35,295 nt of DNA from NCBI GenBank assembly GCA_035440445.1, contig DAORMJ010000031.1, positions 1 to 35,295 of the forward strand, written 5' to 3'. Within the stretch, counting starts at the first letter, position 1. The number at the start of each line of letters is the position of its first letter. Source of the stretch: Ga0077548 sp035440445. Its GTDB lineage: Bacteria > Pseudomonadota > Alphaproteobacteria > Rhizobiales > Xanthobacteraceae. The notes beneath the pieces were generated by a model that saw nothing but the letters and a program-made list of their open reading frames with translations, did no database searches and was not told the origin of the DNA. Positions 1 to 6,645 of the stretch are shown piece after piece. Both the position numbers and the translations under genes were made by a program.

Positions 1-261
1 ACGGCGCAGATCGCGGTGATGGGCGCCAAGGGCGCGGTCGAGATCATCTTCCGCGCGGACAAGGACCCGGCGGTGATCGCCGAGCGCACCAAGGAATACG
101 AGCAGCGCTTTCTGTCACCCTTCGTCGCGGCCGAGCGCGGCTATGTGGACGAGGTGATTGAGCCGCACGAAACGCGCCGCCGCATCTCGCGCGCACTCGC
201 GATGCTCCGCACCAAGCAGGTCGAGCAGCCGCGCAAGAAGCACGACAATTTGCCGGTGTGA
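1..261 (+). CDS. pccB: Propionyl/acyl-CoA carboxylase beta subunit, C-terminal end (partial)
   Basis: This is the last 86 codons of a carboxyltransferase beta subunit, open at the window's left edge. Biotin-dependent carboxyltransferases of this family move CO2 from carboxybiotin to propionyl-CoA or a similar acyl-CoA. The visible tail has the family's typical final helices: a GAKGAVEIIFRAD-like stretch near the start, then FLSPFVAAERGYVDEVI and the ETRRRI segment that precedes the end. The matching alpha (biotin carboxylase/carrier) subunit is at 25889-27901, so the two subunits are on the same strand but about 25.6 kb apart. The stop codon TGA shares its last base with an ATG (TGATG at 259-263) that may start the next gene. 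Substrate preference cannot be read from the fragment, so propionyl-CoA is the likeliest rather than proven. Confidence 0.9.
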   Translation, partial: TAQIAVMGAKGAVEIIFRADKDPAVIAERTKEYEQRFLSPFVAAERGYVDEVIEPHETRRRISRALAMLRTKQVEQPRKKHDNLPV

Positions 262-587
262 TGATGGACCTTGTCGTTGCTTTCGGATCGGCAAGTTTGG
301 GACTTGTCGTTGGTCTGTTTGCGGGCTGGTTCGCGAATGAAGAACAGCCGTTTACCGCAAATAATTTAGCATCCGCAGTAGCCGTCATCACTAGCGCTGG
401 CGTTATTGGGCTGTTCGCCTACCTGTCAAAAGGTTCGGTCCTACGTGAAATTTGGCTTTATCCCGTAGGCCTATTAGTCGGCGTTCTCATCGCGCCACCG
501 TTAGACGTAATGTACACTAGAATGTACGAGAATGAGAAGAAACGGAACACGCAAGCCGCGAAAGGTTCAGGTAAGCCGCTAGAATAG
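261..587 (+). CDS. Small hypothetical membrane protein
   Basis: An unrecognised protein of about 108 residues. It shows three hydrophobic segments, roughly residues 3-24, 37-57 and 65-85, followed by a charged, Lys/Glu-rich C-terminal tail of about 20 residues that should face the cytosol. Two adjacent ATG codons at 261 and 264 can serve as start; the first overlaps the stop of the carboxylase gene, so translational coupling is possible, although there is no separate strong ribosome site. Its codons are visibly more A/T-rich than those of the carboxylase, resembling the convergent SIR2 operon that ends 35 bp downstream. It therefore probably belongs to the same accessory insertion. No function is assigned. 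A role as a membrane partner of the SIR2 module is possible, but it lies on the opposite strand. Confidence 0.6.
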   Translation: MMDLVVAFGSASLGLVVGLFAGWFANEEQPFTANNLASAVAVITSAGVIGLFAYLSKGSVLREIWLYPVGLLVGVLIAPPLDVMYTRMYENEKKRNTQAAKGSGKPLE

Positions 588-622
588 AAACGAAAATGTT
601 CTCATCTAAGACTTGGAGATCG

Positions 623-1678
623 CTAGACACTCAGCCCTCGTCGAAGGAACTTGTCAAAATCTGAATACTCTATCTGGTTCTTATAGCTGCCCTTGAGAAC
701 TGCCTGCCATTTTCTTCGAATTTTTGTTCTGTCAACGAACGCTGCATGCCGATACTTATTGCCTTTCGACTTACGAAGACGGGCAACTTGACTGAACAAG
801 GCGCGAAGGTGGAAGTCAGTGTCAATCAGTGAACTTCCAACAACTACAATTGCCTCGGCTTCGCATAGAGCTTTGAAGGCCTGAGTCCACAGACTTTGCC
901 AATGTTCGTGTTCAAAAAGCTTTCCGTAAATTGGAGGAGCGATCTGGCGAATGTGGCCTGATAGTTCATTGTAGCGTGGTGGCGTAACTTTCGTCGGCTT
1001 GCTTGTGAAAACCTTTTTGAGGTTGTTAGTGTTTCCTCGAACAAACCAATTCATCGATCCATGAAGCTTCAAGAGTTTAACGTTGAGGGGTGGGGTTCCA
1101 TTTTTATTTTTCTGGTTCCAAGTGACTTTGCGATTGGTGTTACCTTTTATTCCGTACCCCTTTTTGGGGTCCCATCCTCTTCTAAAGAGCGCAGAGTCAA
1201 CCATTGTATCGTAGTTCAACGTGATGATCGTATCGTCGTCCGTTAGGATGGACGCTAACCGGTCATATCCGGTTTGCTTACCGTCTTCCTCGTCAACTAG
1301 CGTGAGGATGGGAAAAAAGAGTCGAAGGAAGTCTGATATTTCTTTTCTAACGCCGGCTTTGGGCTTGGCGCCGCTACCTCGAGCGTATATTTCCGGAAAA
1401 TCTTTGGCGACATACAAAAGGCTAAAGGCCTCTTCCATTGTCGGCATCTTCTTAAGAGGAAGGTCACGTTGGAATACCCGCTTGATGCGTGTCAGCCTCT
1501 TCTGACTTTGCGATTTGGCGCCTTCCGCCTGCGCGTACTTTTGGGCTACTTGAAAGAAATCGCCATTTAGAGGAGGCTTTATAAGTTTGCGCTTGTAAAC
1601 AATGTGGTCTACCGCCCCCCGAGATGCCCCGGCTCCAAGAAAGAATACCGTTTTTACTGAGTGCTCGGAAATAAGCAT
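623..1678 (-). CDS. SIR2-like NAD-binding protein, candidate defence or toxin effector
   Basis: A 351-residue protein with the SIR2-like fold signature. It has the nucleotide loop GAGAS at residues 15-19, TLNYD ending at 157 (the Asn of the canonical QN.D motif), KLLKLHGS at 201-208 (the catalytic-type His), and VVVGSSLIDTD at 278-288, which contributes the last NAD-site loop. In characterised bacterial SIR2-like defence proteins these Asn and His residues hydrolyse NAD+, so an NADase is the likely activity. No transmembrane segment or second recognisable domain is visible. The C-terminal 60 residues are basic. It is the last gene of a minus-strand operon and starts 8 bp after the stop of a 57-residue HTH protein. 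Base composition is A/T-richer than the surrounding chromosome, which suggests transfer. The SIR2-like call is firm; the defence role is inferred. Confidence 0.88.
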   Translation of the reverse strand: MLISEHSVKTVFFLGAGASRGAVDHIVYKRKLIKPPLNGDFFQVAQKYAQAEGAKSQSQKRLTRIKRVFQRDLPLKKMPTMEEAFSLLYVAKDFPEIYARGSGAKPKAGVRKEISDFLRLFFPILTLVDEEDGKQTGYDRLASILTDDDTIITLNYDTMVDSALFRRGWDPKKGYGIKGNTNRKVTWNQKNKNGTPPLNVKLLKLHGSMNWFVRGNTNNLKKVFTSKPTKVTPPRYNELSGHIRQIAPPIYGKLFEHEHWQSLWTQAFKALCEAEAIVVVGSSLIDTDFHLRALFSQVARLRKSKGNKYRHAAFVDRTKIRRKWQAVLKGSYKNQIEYSDFDKFLRRGLSV

Positions 1679-1686
1679 TCTTATAT

Positions 1687-1860
1687 TTACCTTGATCGCT
1701 TGTTGCGGTGACGATGCAGGGCAACATCTACATAGCTGTCGCTGACCCCCAACATTGACGTGACTTCGGGTTTGCTGAAGCCCGCACGTAGCAGCGTGAT
1801 TGCTTGATCTTGTTGGTCAGGAATGTCGCGTATGAATTGAAGGCCCTGAATGCGAGCCAT
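1687..1860 (-). CDS. Tiny helix-turn-helix protein (57 aa)
   Basis: A short gene easily missed because of its size: ATG at 1860-1858 and TAA at 1689-1687, encoding 57 residues. Residues about 18-50 read as a sigma-70 region 4-like or transposase-like helix-turn-helix: an acidic first helix (DQQDQAITLLRAG), then GFSKPEVTSMLGVSDSYV, then a basic end (HRHRNKRSR). It has no other domain, so it should be a DNA-binding regulator or a small adaptor. A GAAG-type ribosome site lies about 5 bases upstream of the start. It sits 33 bp after the 87-residue HTH gene and 8 bp before the SIR2 gene, all in one direction. Its core aligns without gaps to the core of the upstream HTH protein. Being short and unannotated by similarity, its reality rests on this pattern and the tight spacing. 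Confidence 0.68.
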   Translation of the reverse strand: MARIQGLQFIRDIPDQQDQAITLLRAGFSKPEVTSMLGVSDSYVDVALHRHRNKRSR

Positions 1861-1893
1861 CTTTTCTTCAGCGAAATTGAAGTGGCAACAGCG

Positions 1894-2157
1894 CTATCTG
1901 CGCTTTGCCGTCTTCTTCTTTTTCTTTTTGCCACGAGTAACTCCGCTGGACTTGGCGCGACGTTTTAGCTCGGCAACCGACGCTGCTGTACTTCCAGCTA
2001 CCTCGGCGGCTTGCGCCCGTGAAAGACCCAAGCTTTCTAAGAATTGAACTTTTTCGAGAACCGTCTTTTTTTGCACACCTTGAGCATGCATGCACATGAA
2101 GCAAAGCGCTTTAGCAATAACAGGAAGCCATACCGTTTCGGCTGATGTGTCCGCCAT
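1894..2157 (-). CDS. Small helix-turn-helix protein with Lys-rich tail (87 aa)
   Basis: First gene of the SIR2 operon. The start ATG at 2157-2155 is preceded by an excellent ribosome site (AGGGGGA, 5 bases upstream). The N-terminal 30 residues are fairly hydrophobic and contain two cysteines (CFMCMH). Residues about 33-66 form a helix-turn-helix of the region 4 type, with LESLGLSRAQAAEVAGSTAA as its centre. The last 12 residues are almost all Lys/Arg (KKKKKKTAKRR-like). It probably binds DNA and may repress or activate the operon. The HTH core resembles that of the downstream 57-residue protein, as if both came from one ancestral module. No named family is recognised, and a function in sensing phage or damage would be speculation. 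Confidence 0.72.
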   Translation of the reverse strand: MADTSAETVWLPVIAKALCFMCMHAQGVQKKTVLEKVQFLESLGLSRAQAAEVAGSTAASVAELKRRAKSSGVTRGKKKKKKTAKRR

Positions 2158-2235
2158 TTTCGTCCCCCTAGAATAAGGTTATCGTACATCTTCTATTTTT
2201 ATTGAAAAGGTTCCTTTGCGTCGCGTTGCTGCAAC
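2158..2235 (-). promoter_or_regulatory. Probable promoter region of the HTH-HTH-SIR2 operon
   Basis: The A/T-rich stretch just upstream of the 87-residue HTH gene carries, read on the minus strand, TTTTCA followed about 16 bases later by TACGAT, then CTTATTCTAGGGGGA leading into the ribosome site. This is a plausible but imperfect -35/-10 pair. It contrasts in composition with the G+C-rich surroundings. The exact transcription start cannot be fixed by reading. Confidence 0.35.
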
Positions 2236-2354
2236 GCATTATGATCTCTCATCCATGCGTCCTCTAATACCGTCTCGCTAAGCTTCTACGAAGCGCGTGA
2301 CGGGCTTCGTGAACCTGTGACTCGTCAACCCCGGTCACAACGAACTTTACTACT

Positions 2355-2448
2355 CATGGTGAGGAGCATCGCGAAGCGATGCGTCTCGAACCATGTGGCC
2401 GCATCCTCATCCTTCGAGACGCGCCTTTCGGCGCTCCTCAGGATGAGG
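2355..2448. repeat. REP-like pair of imperfect palindromes
   Basis: Two adjacent palindromic units: 2355-2395, bounded by CATGGT and ACCATG, and 2405-2448, bounded by CCTCATCC and GGATGAGG. Each contains the shared core TCGAGACGCG/GAGGAGCGC in inverted form. This architecture matches the dispersed repeats I recall from Bradyrhizobium-type genomes. It lies in the only gene-free stretch over 300 bp (2158-2612). The rest of that stretch holds the operon promoter, unassigned sequence around 2236-2354, and a terminator at 2500-2523. It may mark the edge of the accessory block. Confidence 0.75.
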
Positions 2449-2495
2449 TCAATGCCGTGGACGCGAGAACACTTGCGTCCATGCACCCGTGCTAA

Positions 2496-2523
2496 CAAAA
2501 AGCCCGCCGTTGCCGGCGGGCTT
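2496..2523 (-). terminator. Rho-independent terminator of the small exported protein gene
   Basis: A perfect 10-bp stem, AAGCCCGCCG and CGGCGGGCTT, with a 4-base loop at 2500-2523. On the minus strand it runs directly into a T tract (CTTTTTG). It lies about 90 bp downstream of the gene ending at 2613. Confidence 0.85.
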
Positions 2524-2612
2524 CTTCTGTTTGCGCGAATAGGGCAATCCCTACTGATCCAGCGCGAATGGCATGAATGCCATGCGCGCAAGCGCGCGGA
2601 CAGTAGCTTGAC

Positions 2613-2825
2613 TTAGCAAGGGCGGCAGAAACCGCGGCGGGTGCGATAACGGCCCCAGCCACAGCCGTCGCGCGGTGCGTTGCGATAACAGCGGACCTGC
2701 TCGGTCTGCGAGGTCACTTCGGGCGCGGAGCCTTTCATGAACGCAGCGGCATTGGCCTGCCAGGCGGTGGCGCCGCCAACCAGAAACGCAGCAGCGAAGA
2801 CGGAAGATACGATGAGGTTGCGCAT
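2613..2825 (-). CDS. Small exported Arg/Cys-rich protein
   Basis: A 70-residue precursor. The start at 2825 is chosen because GGAGGA lies 8 bases upstream; an ATG six codons earlier lacks this. Residues 1-27 form a classical signal peptide (MRNLIVSSVFAAAFLVGGATAW, cleavage near ANA-AA). The mature part, about 43 residues, is basic and has four cysteines in a pattern ending CYRNAPRDGCGWGRY and CRPC. It resembles short exported proteins of unknown role common in Hyphomicrobiales. The gene is monocistronic, with its own terminator. A near-perfect 14-base direct repeat (2847-2860 and 2863-2876, GATTG[G/T]TCGTCTCG) lies immediately upstream and could be a regulator site. Function unknown. Confidence 0.72.
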   Translation of the reverse strand: MRNLIVSSVFAAAFLVGGATAWQANAAAFMKGSAPEVTSQTEQVRCYRNAPRDGCGWGRYRTRRGFCRPC

Positions 2826-2846
2826 AGGCTTGTTCCTCCACAATGG

Positions 2847-2876
2847 GATTGGTCGTCTCGGGGATTGTTCGTCTCG
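2847..2876. repeat. 14-base tandem direct repeat upstream of a small exported protein gene
   Basis: GATTGGTCGTCTCG and GATTGTTCGTCTCG occur 16 bases apart, differing at one base. Their position 22 bp upstream of the start codon of the gene at 2613-2825, with a spacing near 1.5 helical turns, would suit an operator or promoter element; this is inference. Confidence 0.5.
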
Positions 2877-3097
2877 ATAGGCCGGGACGCTTATCGGTCT
2901 GTCGCAACGGCTAGGCGGCCGATTGGTTCCGGTACAAGCAAGCTGCGCCTTTCATTCTGAACTGCTTGTGAATTTGCTTGCATGATTTCATTCACGCACG
3001 CGCCGCACATGCGGCGAAAATGAACTGCCGTTCATCGCGGGCGTCAAAAGCAGGCGCGTAAAAAATCTGTAACCGGAAGTGATGACGCGCGTGCCGG

Positions 3098-3529
3098 TCA
3101 GCGCTTGCGCTGTGTTTCGCGCTCGCGTTCGATGAACCAGCGGTTCAGCGCGTTGCGCGTATCGGCCTGTTCGCATTCGCCGGCGAGCTCCTTGCGCGAC
3201 GGGCCGTTATAGACCGCGTTCACATAGTCCAGCGTATTGGCGACGATGATCTCCGCTTTCTGCTTCGGCAGGACGAATTTCAGCGCGTCTTTCTGCGCGG
3301 GGTTTTCCTCGACCTCGACATCGGTGCGCACGGGCTTGCCGTTGCCGCGCGTGAAGGTCGCGTGTTCCGCCCATTGCGTATGGCGGATCTCGTCGATGCG
3401 AAACTCTACATAGACCTTGCCGTCGACATAAAACCGGCAGCCGTAATTGGCGGTGACATTCGCTTGCGCCGTGCTCGCGATGAGCGTGAAGGCGAAAACG
3501 CAGGCTGATCCCATGCTCCGAAGGGTCAT
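3098..3529 (-). CDS. Hypothetical periplasmic protein
   Basis: A 143-residue protein. The start at 3529 is supported by GGAGA five to six bases upstream. The N-terminal 25 residues are a signal peptide (SMGSACVFAFTLIASTAQA, cleavage before NVTANYG). The mature domain begins with a short beta-rich stretch (YGCRFYVDGKVYVEFRIDEI) and continues as a charged soluble protein ending in an Arg/Glu-rich helix (RWFIERERETQRKR). A single cysteine remains in the N-terminal part of the mature protein and another near the C-terminus (GECEQAD). No family is recognised. It is transcribed alone, back to back with the psiE-like gene at 3687. A pair of short hairpins at 3001-3016 and 3020-3035 may end its transcript. 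Confidence 0.72.
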   Translation of the reverse strand: MTLRSMGSACVFAFTLIASTAQANVTANYGCRFYVDGKVYVEFRIDEIRHTQWAEHATFTRGNGKPVRTDVEVEENPAQKDALKFVLPKQKAEIIVANTLDYVNAVYNGPSRKELAGECEQADTRNALNRWFIERERETQRKR

Positions 3530-3686
3530 CTCTTCTCCATCTGATTTGATGGGCAATTCTAGATTCGTGAGCGGGCAGGGCAAGTTTTTCTTCGCCGCAG
3601 CGCGAAAATCCGGCGGGCCACATGCAGACGTGACTTGCGCAGGCATCATCGCGTAGAAAGAAGGGGGAACTTTGGGGCCATCGGCG

Positions 3687-4163
3687 ATGCAGGAAAGCAG
3701 ATCATCCGAAGAACGGGCAGGCGGGTTCGAATCGCGGGCGCGCGGTTTCATCAATCACGCCGGGAACATTCTGGTCGAAGGCTTTCATCTCCTCGGCCTG
3801 TTCGCCATCGGCGCATCGACCGTGTGGGCGTCGATCGCGACCTTCCTCAGCATGGTGGCAAAAGGCCATGCCTCGATCGACGATCTGCTGCTCCTGTTCA
3901 TCTATCTCGAGATCGGGGCCATGGTCGGCATCTACTTCAAGACCAACCGCATGCCGGTGCGCTTCCTGATCTATGTCGGCATCACCGCGGTGACGCGCCA
4001 CGTCGTGGTTGCGACCACGCATAAAGCGCCGGAGATGGAAATTCTGCTGACGGCAGCGGCCATTCTGGTGCTTGCGCTTGCGGTGGTGGCGCTGCGCTTC
4101 GGCTCTTATTATCTGCCATCGGCGTCGAGCGGGAAGCCTTACTTCCACTCCGACATCGGCGGG
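3687..4163 (+). CDS. psiE: PsiE-like phosphate-starvation membrane protein (interrupted by assembly gap)
   Basis: The readable part, about 159 residues, has a hydrophilic N-terminus and about four membrane helices: GFHLLGLFAIGASTVWASIATFL, DLLLLFIYLEIGAMVGIYF, VRFLIYVGITAVTRHVVV and ILLTAAAILVLALAVVAL. The central FIYLEIGAMV...MPVRFLIYVGITAVTRH block is characteristic of the PsiE family. PsiE is induced by phosphate starvation in Escherichia coli, but its biochemical role is not known. The start could also be TTG at 3672, which has a stronger purine tract; ATG at 3687 is preferred by codon. The 3' end falls in or just after the N run at 4164-4183, and the frame beyond it cannot be fixed, so the stop is unknown. 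Confidence 0.75.
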
Positions 4164-4183
4164 NNNNNNNNNNNNNNNNNNNN
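4164..4183. other. Assembly gap (20 N)
   Basis: Twenty undetermined bases at the 3' end of the psiE-like gene. Sequence after it reads to a stop within about 20-40 bases in two frames (for example the TGA in GCTTTGA and the TAG in GGGTTAG), but through to 4253 in the third, so the true C-terminus is unresolved. Confidence 0.95.
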
Positions 4184-4249
4184 GCATCACGCGGGCCCCG
4201 CTTTGAAAAAGGGATGCCGGGTTAGGCTGGCAAGCCGGAGTTTATCGAG

Positions 4250-4696
4250 ATGACTGTCATTTTCGCCTTTCTGCATCACCTCCTGTTCGTGGCGCTTTTT
4301 GTTGCGCTGTCCGTCGAGATGGTTCTTCTGCGCCAGACGCTGACGCTGGAAAATGCGCGGAGGCTTTTGACGGTGGATGCGCTCTATGGTGCGTTCGCCG
4401 GGGGATTGCTCATCGTCGGGCTGGTGCGCGTTTTCTTTCTGGAGAAGGGCGCGGCCTATTATTGGTCGAGCCATGCCTTTCTCACGAAGTTCGGGCTCTT
4501 CGTCATCGTGGGACTGCTCTCGATCGTGCCTACGGTCGAGTTTCTCAAGTGGCGCAAAATCTTGCGCGCAGGCCACGTTCCGCAGGTCGATCCGGCGCGG
4601 ATCAAGAAGCTGCGCAGCATCCTGCACTGGGAACTCGTCGGCCTCGGGCTGATTTTGTTCTTCGCGGCCTGGATGGCGAAAGGGCGTTTCTACTAG
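4250..4696 (+). CDS. DUF2214 family membrane protein
   Basis: A 148-residue integral membrane protein with four predicted helices near residues 3-26, 43-63, 76-96 and 122-142. The opening VIFAFLHHLLFVALFVALSVE and the central DALYGAFAGGLLIVGLVRVFFLEKG are typical of the DUF2214 family of predicted bacterial membrane proteins, whose function is not established. The paired His at 9-10 in helix 1, the Asp at the start of helix 2 and a His in the last segment (LHWEL) could bind metal or haem, which is speculative. The gene follows the psiE-like gene in the same direction and precedes an amino-acid permease by about 100 bp. Confidence 0.8.
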   Translation: MTVIFAFLHHLLFVALFVALSVEMVLLRQTLTLENARRLLTVDALYGAFAGGLLIVGLVRVFFLEKGAAYYWSSHAFLTKFGLFVIVGLLSIVPTVEFLKWRKILRAGHVPQVDPARIKKLRSILHWELVGLGLILFFAAWMAKGRFY

Positions 4697-4795
4697 CGCG
4701 CCGCATTGCGAACATTTCGCTCTCGACAAGCCCGATTGCCGGCGTGCTAGCATCCGGCGACGGATGCTCGTGCAACGCTTTCAAGGGGGCGACCC

Positions 4796-6133
4796 ATGAC
4801 GGATACCACGGCCGCTGTTTTCAAGGACGAGCCGAAACTTCATCGCTCCATCGGCCCGACGCAGCTTGCGCTTTACGGCCTTGGTTCGATGCTCGGCGCC
4901 GGCATTTACGGTCTGATCGGGCAGGCGGCGGGGATCGCGGGTAACGCGGTCTGGCTTGCCTTCATCGCGTCGCTCGTCGTGGCTTTGCTGACCGCGCTTT
5001 CCTATGCGTCGATCATCTCACGCTATCCGCGCGCGGCGGGAGCTGCCTATGTTACGCAGCGCGCATATCGCGTTCCGTTGCTGAGCTTTGTCGTCGGCAT
5101 CACCGTGATCTGTTCGGGACTTACGTCGGTCGCGACACAGTCCCGCGTGCTCGCAGCCAATATCGCGCAGTTGTTCGGCTGGCAGACAATCCCTGTGGAG
5201 CTTATCGCAGTTGGGTTCCTGCTGTTGATGGCCGGCATCGCATTCCGTGGCATTCGCGAGTCGATGTGGGTGAACGTGCTGTGCACGATCATCGAGGCGG
5301 CCGGCCTCCTGATCGTGATTGCGGTCGGGATCAATTATTGGGGCAGCGTGAACCTGCTCGAGGTGCCGACGGGGCTCGGATCGGATGCTTTCTTCCTGAT
5401 CATCCTGAACGGCGCGGTACTGACGTTCTTCGCCTTCCTTGGTTTCGAGGACACGATCAACGTCGCGGAGGAATGCCGCGATCCGGAAACGACGATGCCG
5501 ATCGGCCTCATCGCCGCGATGGTGATGGCGGCAATCCTCTATATTGCCGTGGCGATTACGGCGGTGTCGGTCGTGCCCTATGCCGAGCTTGCGAAAGCGC
5601 CGAGCCCGCTAACCGCGGTCGTCGGCAAAGCAGCGCCCGCTTTTCCGGCGGTCGTCTTCACGTTCATCACGATATTCGCCGTCGCGAATACCGCACTCGT
5701 GAACTACGTGACGGCCTCCCGGCTGGTTTACGGCATGTCACGGCAGGGGCTGTTGCCGAGCTTTCTCGGGCGCGTTCATAAAAGCACCAAGACGCCGCAT
5801 CTCGCGATCCTGCTTTTGTTCGCAATTCTGGTGCCGCTCGCGCTCTACGGCACGATCGGCAATCTCGCAGCGGCGACCGTTCTTCTGCTGCTGACGGTTT
5901 TCTGCATCGTCAACGGTGCATTGGTCGTGCTGCAGCGGAAGAAGGGCGAGCCGCACGGAAAATTCGAGGTCCCGGCCTTTGTTCCTGCGCTCGGCGCGGT
6001 GGTTTGCCTGTTGCTCATTGGTGTCCGCGTCACAACCGGCGATATCTGGGCGCCAATTCTTGCCGGCATGCTGCTCGCCTGTACGCTCGGGCTTTACCTC
6101 GTCATGCGGCCGATACCATTTGACGACGAATGA
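4796..6133 (+). CDS. APC superfamily amino acid permease
   Basis: A 445-residue cytoplasmic-membrane transporter with about 12 hydrophobic helices. The N-terminal motif GLGSMLGAGIYGLIGQAAG (helix 1, near residues 29-47) is the substrate and cation-binding unwound segment of APC permeases. The FFAFLGFEDTINVAEE stretch near residue 215 in helix 6 and the following ECRDPETTMPIGLI loop are also characteristic. These proteins import amino acids or related amines in exchange for protons; the particular substrate cannot be read. The ATG has a good ribosome site (AAGGGGG about 6-7 bases upstream). The gene is followed after 19 bp by a small two-helix membrane protein in the same direction. Confidence 0.9.
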   Translation: MTDTTAAVFKDEPKLHRSIGPTQLALYGLGSMLGAGIYGLIGQAAGIAGNAVWLAFIASLVVALLTALSYASIISRYPRAAGAAYVTQRAYRVPLLSFVVGITVICSGLTSVATQSRVLAANIAQLFGWQTIPVELIAVGFLLLMAGIAFRGIRESMWVNVLCTIIEAAGLLIVIAVGINYWGSVNLLEVPTGLGSDAFFLIILNGAVLTFFAFLGFEDTINVAEECRDPETTMPIGLIAAMVMAAILYIAVAITAVSVVPYAELAKAPSPLTAVVGKAAPAFPAVVFTFITIFAVANTALVNYVTASRLVYGMSRQGLLPSFLGRVHKSTKTPHLAILLLFAILVPLALYGTIGNLAAATVLLLLTVFCIVNGALVVLQRKKGEPHGKFEVPAFVPALGAVVCLLLIGVRVTTGDIWAPILAGMLLACTLGLYLVMRPIPFDDE

Positions 6134-6152
6134 CAAATGGTGGGTTCGGGTC

Positions 6153-6344
6153 ATGGGTGCCGCGAGGTGGATACGCTTCGCGGTGCTCATGTGTTTTGCC
6201 GGGCTGTTTCTCTGGCTTTTCTACGCACGCTATATGAAGCGCGGGTTGATGCTGGGAGGCGATCTTCTTAGCGCGGGCGCCCTCTGGATCGTGTTGGCGC
6301 TCCTGTTCGGTTTTCTCGCCTTTGCCACGCTGAAGCGGAGTTGA
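6153..6344 (+). CDS. Small two-helix membrane protein
   Basis: A 63-residue protein with hydrophobic helices at about residues 6-25 and 38-59, joined by a short loop (YARYMKRGLMLGGD) and ending in LKRS. It begins 19 bp after the permease stop and probably shares its transcript. Its stop lies one base from the end of the convergent membrane gene at 6346. No family is recognised. Upstream in-frame codons read through the permease gene in another frame, so ATG 6153 is the sensible start. It could be an accessory subunit of the permease, but nothing besides adjacency shows this. Confidence 0.6.
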   Translation: MGAARWIRFAVLMCFAGLFLWLFYARYMKRGLMLGGDLLSAGALWIVLALLFGFLAFATLKRS

Positions 6345-6345
6345 G

Positions 6346-6645
6346 TCAGAGGAAGAGCATCAGCGCGAACCAGCACAGGATCGCGGGACGAGCGAAGGTC
6401 GCGAGCGCAGACTGTTCTCGGGCCGCTGCGCGCCAAGTAGAAACAACCAGGAACGCATTCAGCGGCGTCAGTGCGAAGTGCAACGCGAGCCCGAGCCAGT
6501 CGGGCGCGCGGTTCATGAAGGCGATCAATGCGCCGCCGCTAAAAAGAAGATTGAGAAGCGTGCCCCAAGCGACAGCATATTCCCAAAAGATCGTGGGGAG
6601 GGGCGCCTCGCCACGCCATAAAGCGGAAATGCTACGGGTTATCAT
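6346..6645 (-). CDS. Small membrane protein coupled to glutathione transferase gene
   Basis: A 99-residue protein with three hydrophobic segments near residues 18-42, 48-69 and 83-99, the last reaching the C-terminus. Its ATG overlaps the stop of the glutathione transferase gene (ATGA at 6645-6642), so it is translationally coupled to it. No named family is recognised. The content (aromatic residues in helix 1, two prolines in or near the later helices) is compatible with small transport or quinone-associated membrane proteins, but that is not evidence of function. Confidence 0.7.
   Translation of the reverse strand: MITRSISALWRGEAPLPTIFWEYAVAWGTLLNLLFSGGALIAFMNRAPDWLGLALHFALTPLNAFLVVSTWRAAAREQSALATFARPAILCWFALMLFL

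Noticed and set aside
1728..1934. A 68-codon minus-strand frame beginning MAKRKRRRR
   Set aside because: It starts inside the Lys-rich end of the 87 aa HTH gene in another frame and has no HTH. The 57-codon frame at 1687-1860 fits spacing and motif better.
2317..2616. Open frames on both strands through the palindromic repeat region (99 and 88 codons)
   Set aside because: They read through the palindromes and terminator; repeats of this type commonly give spurious frames.
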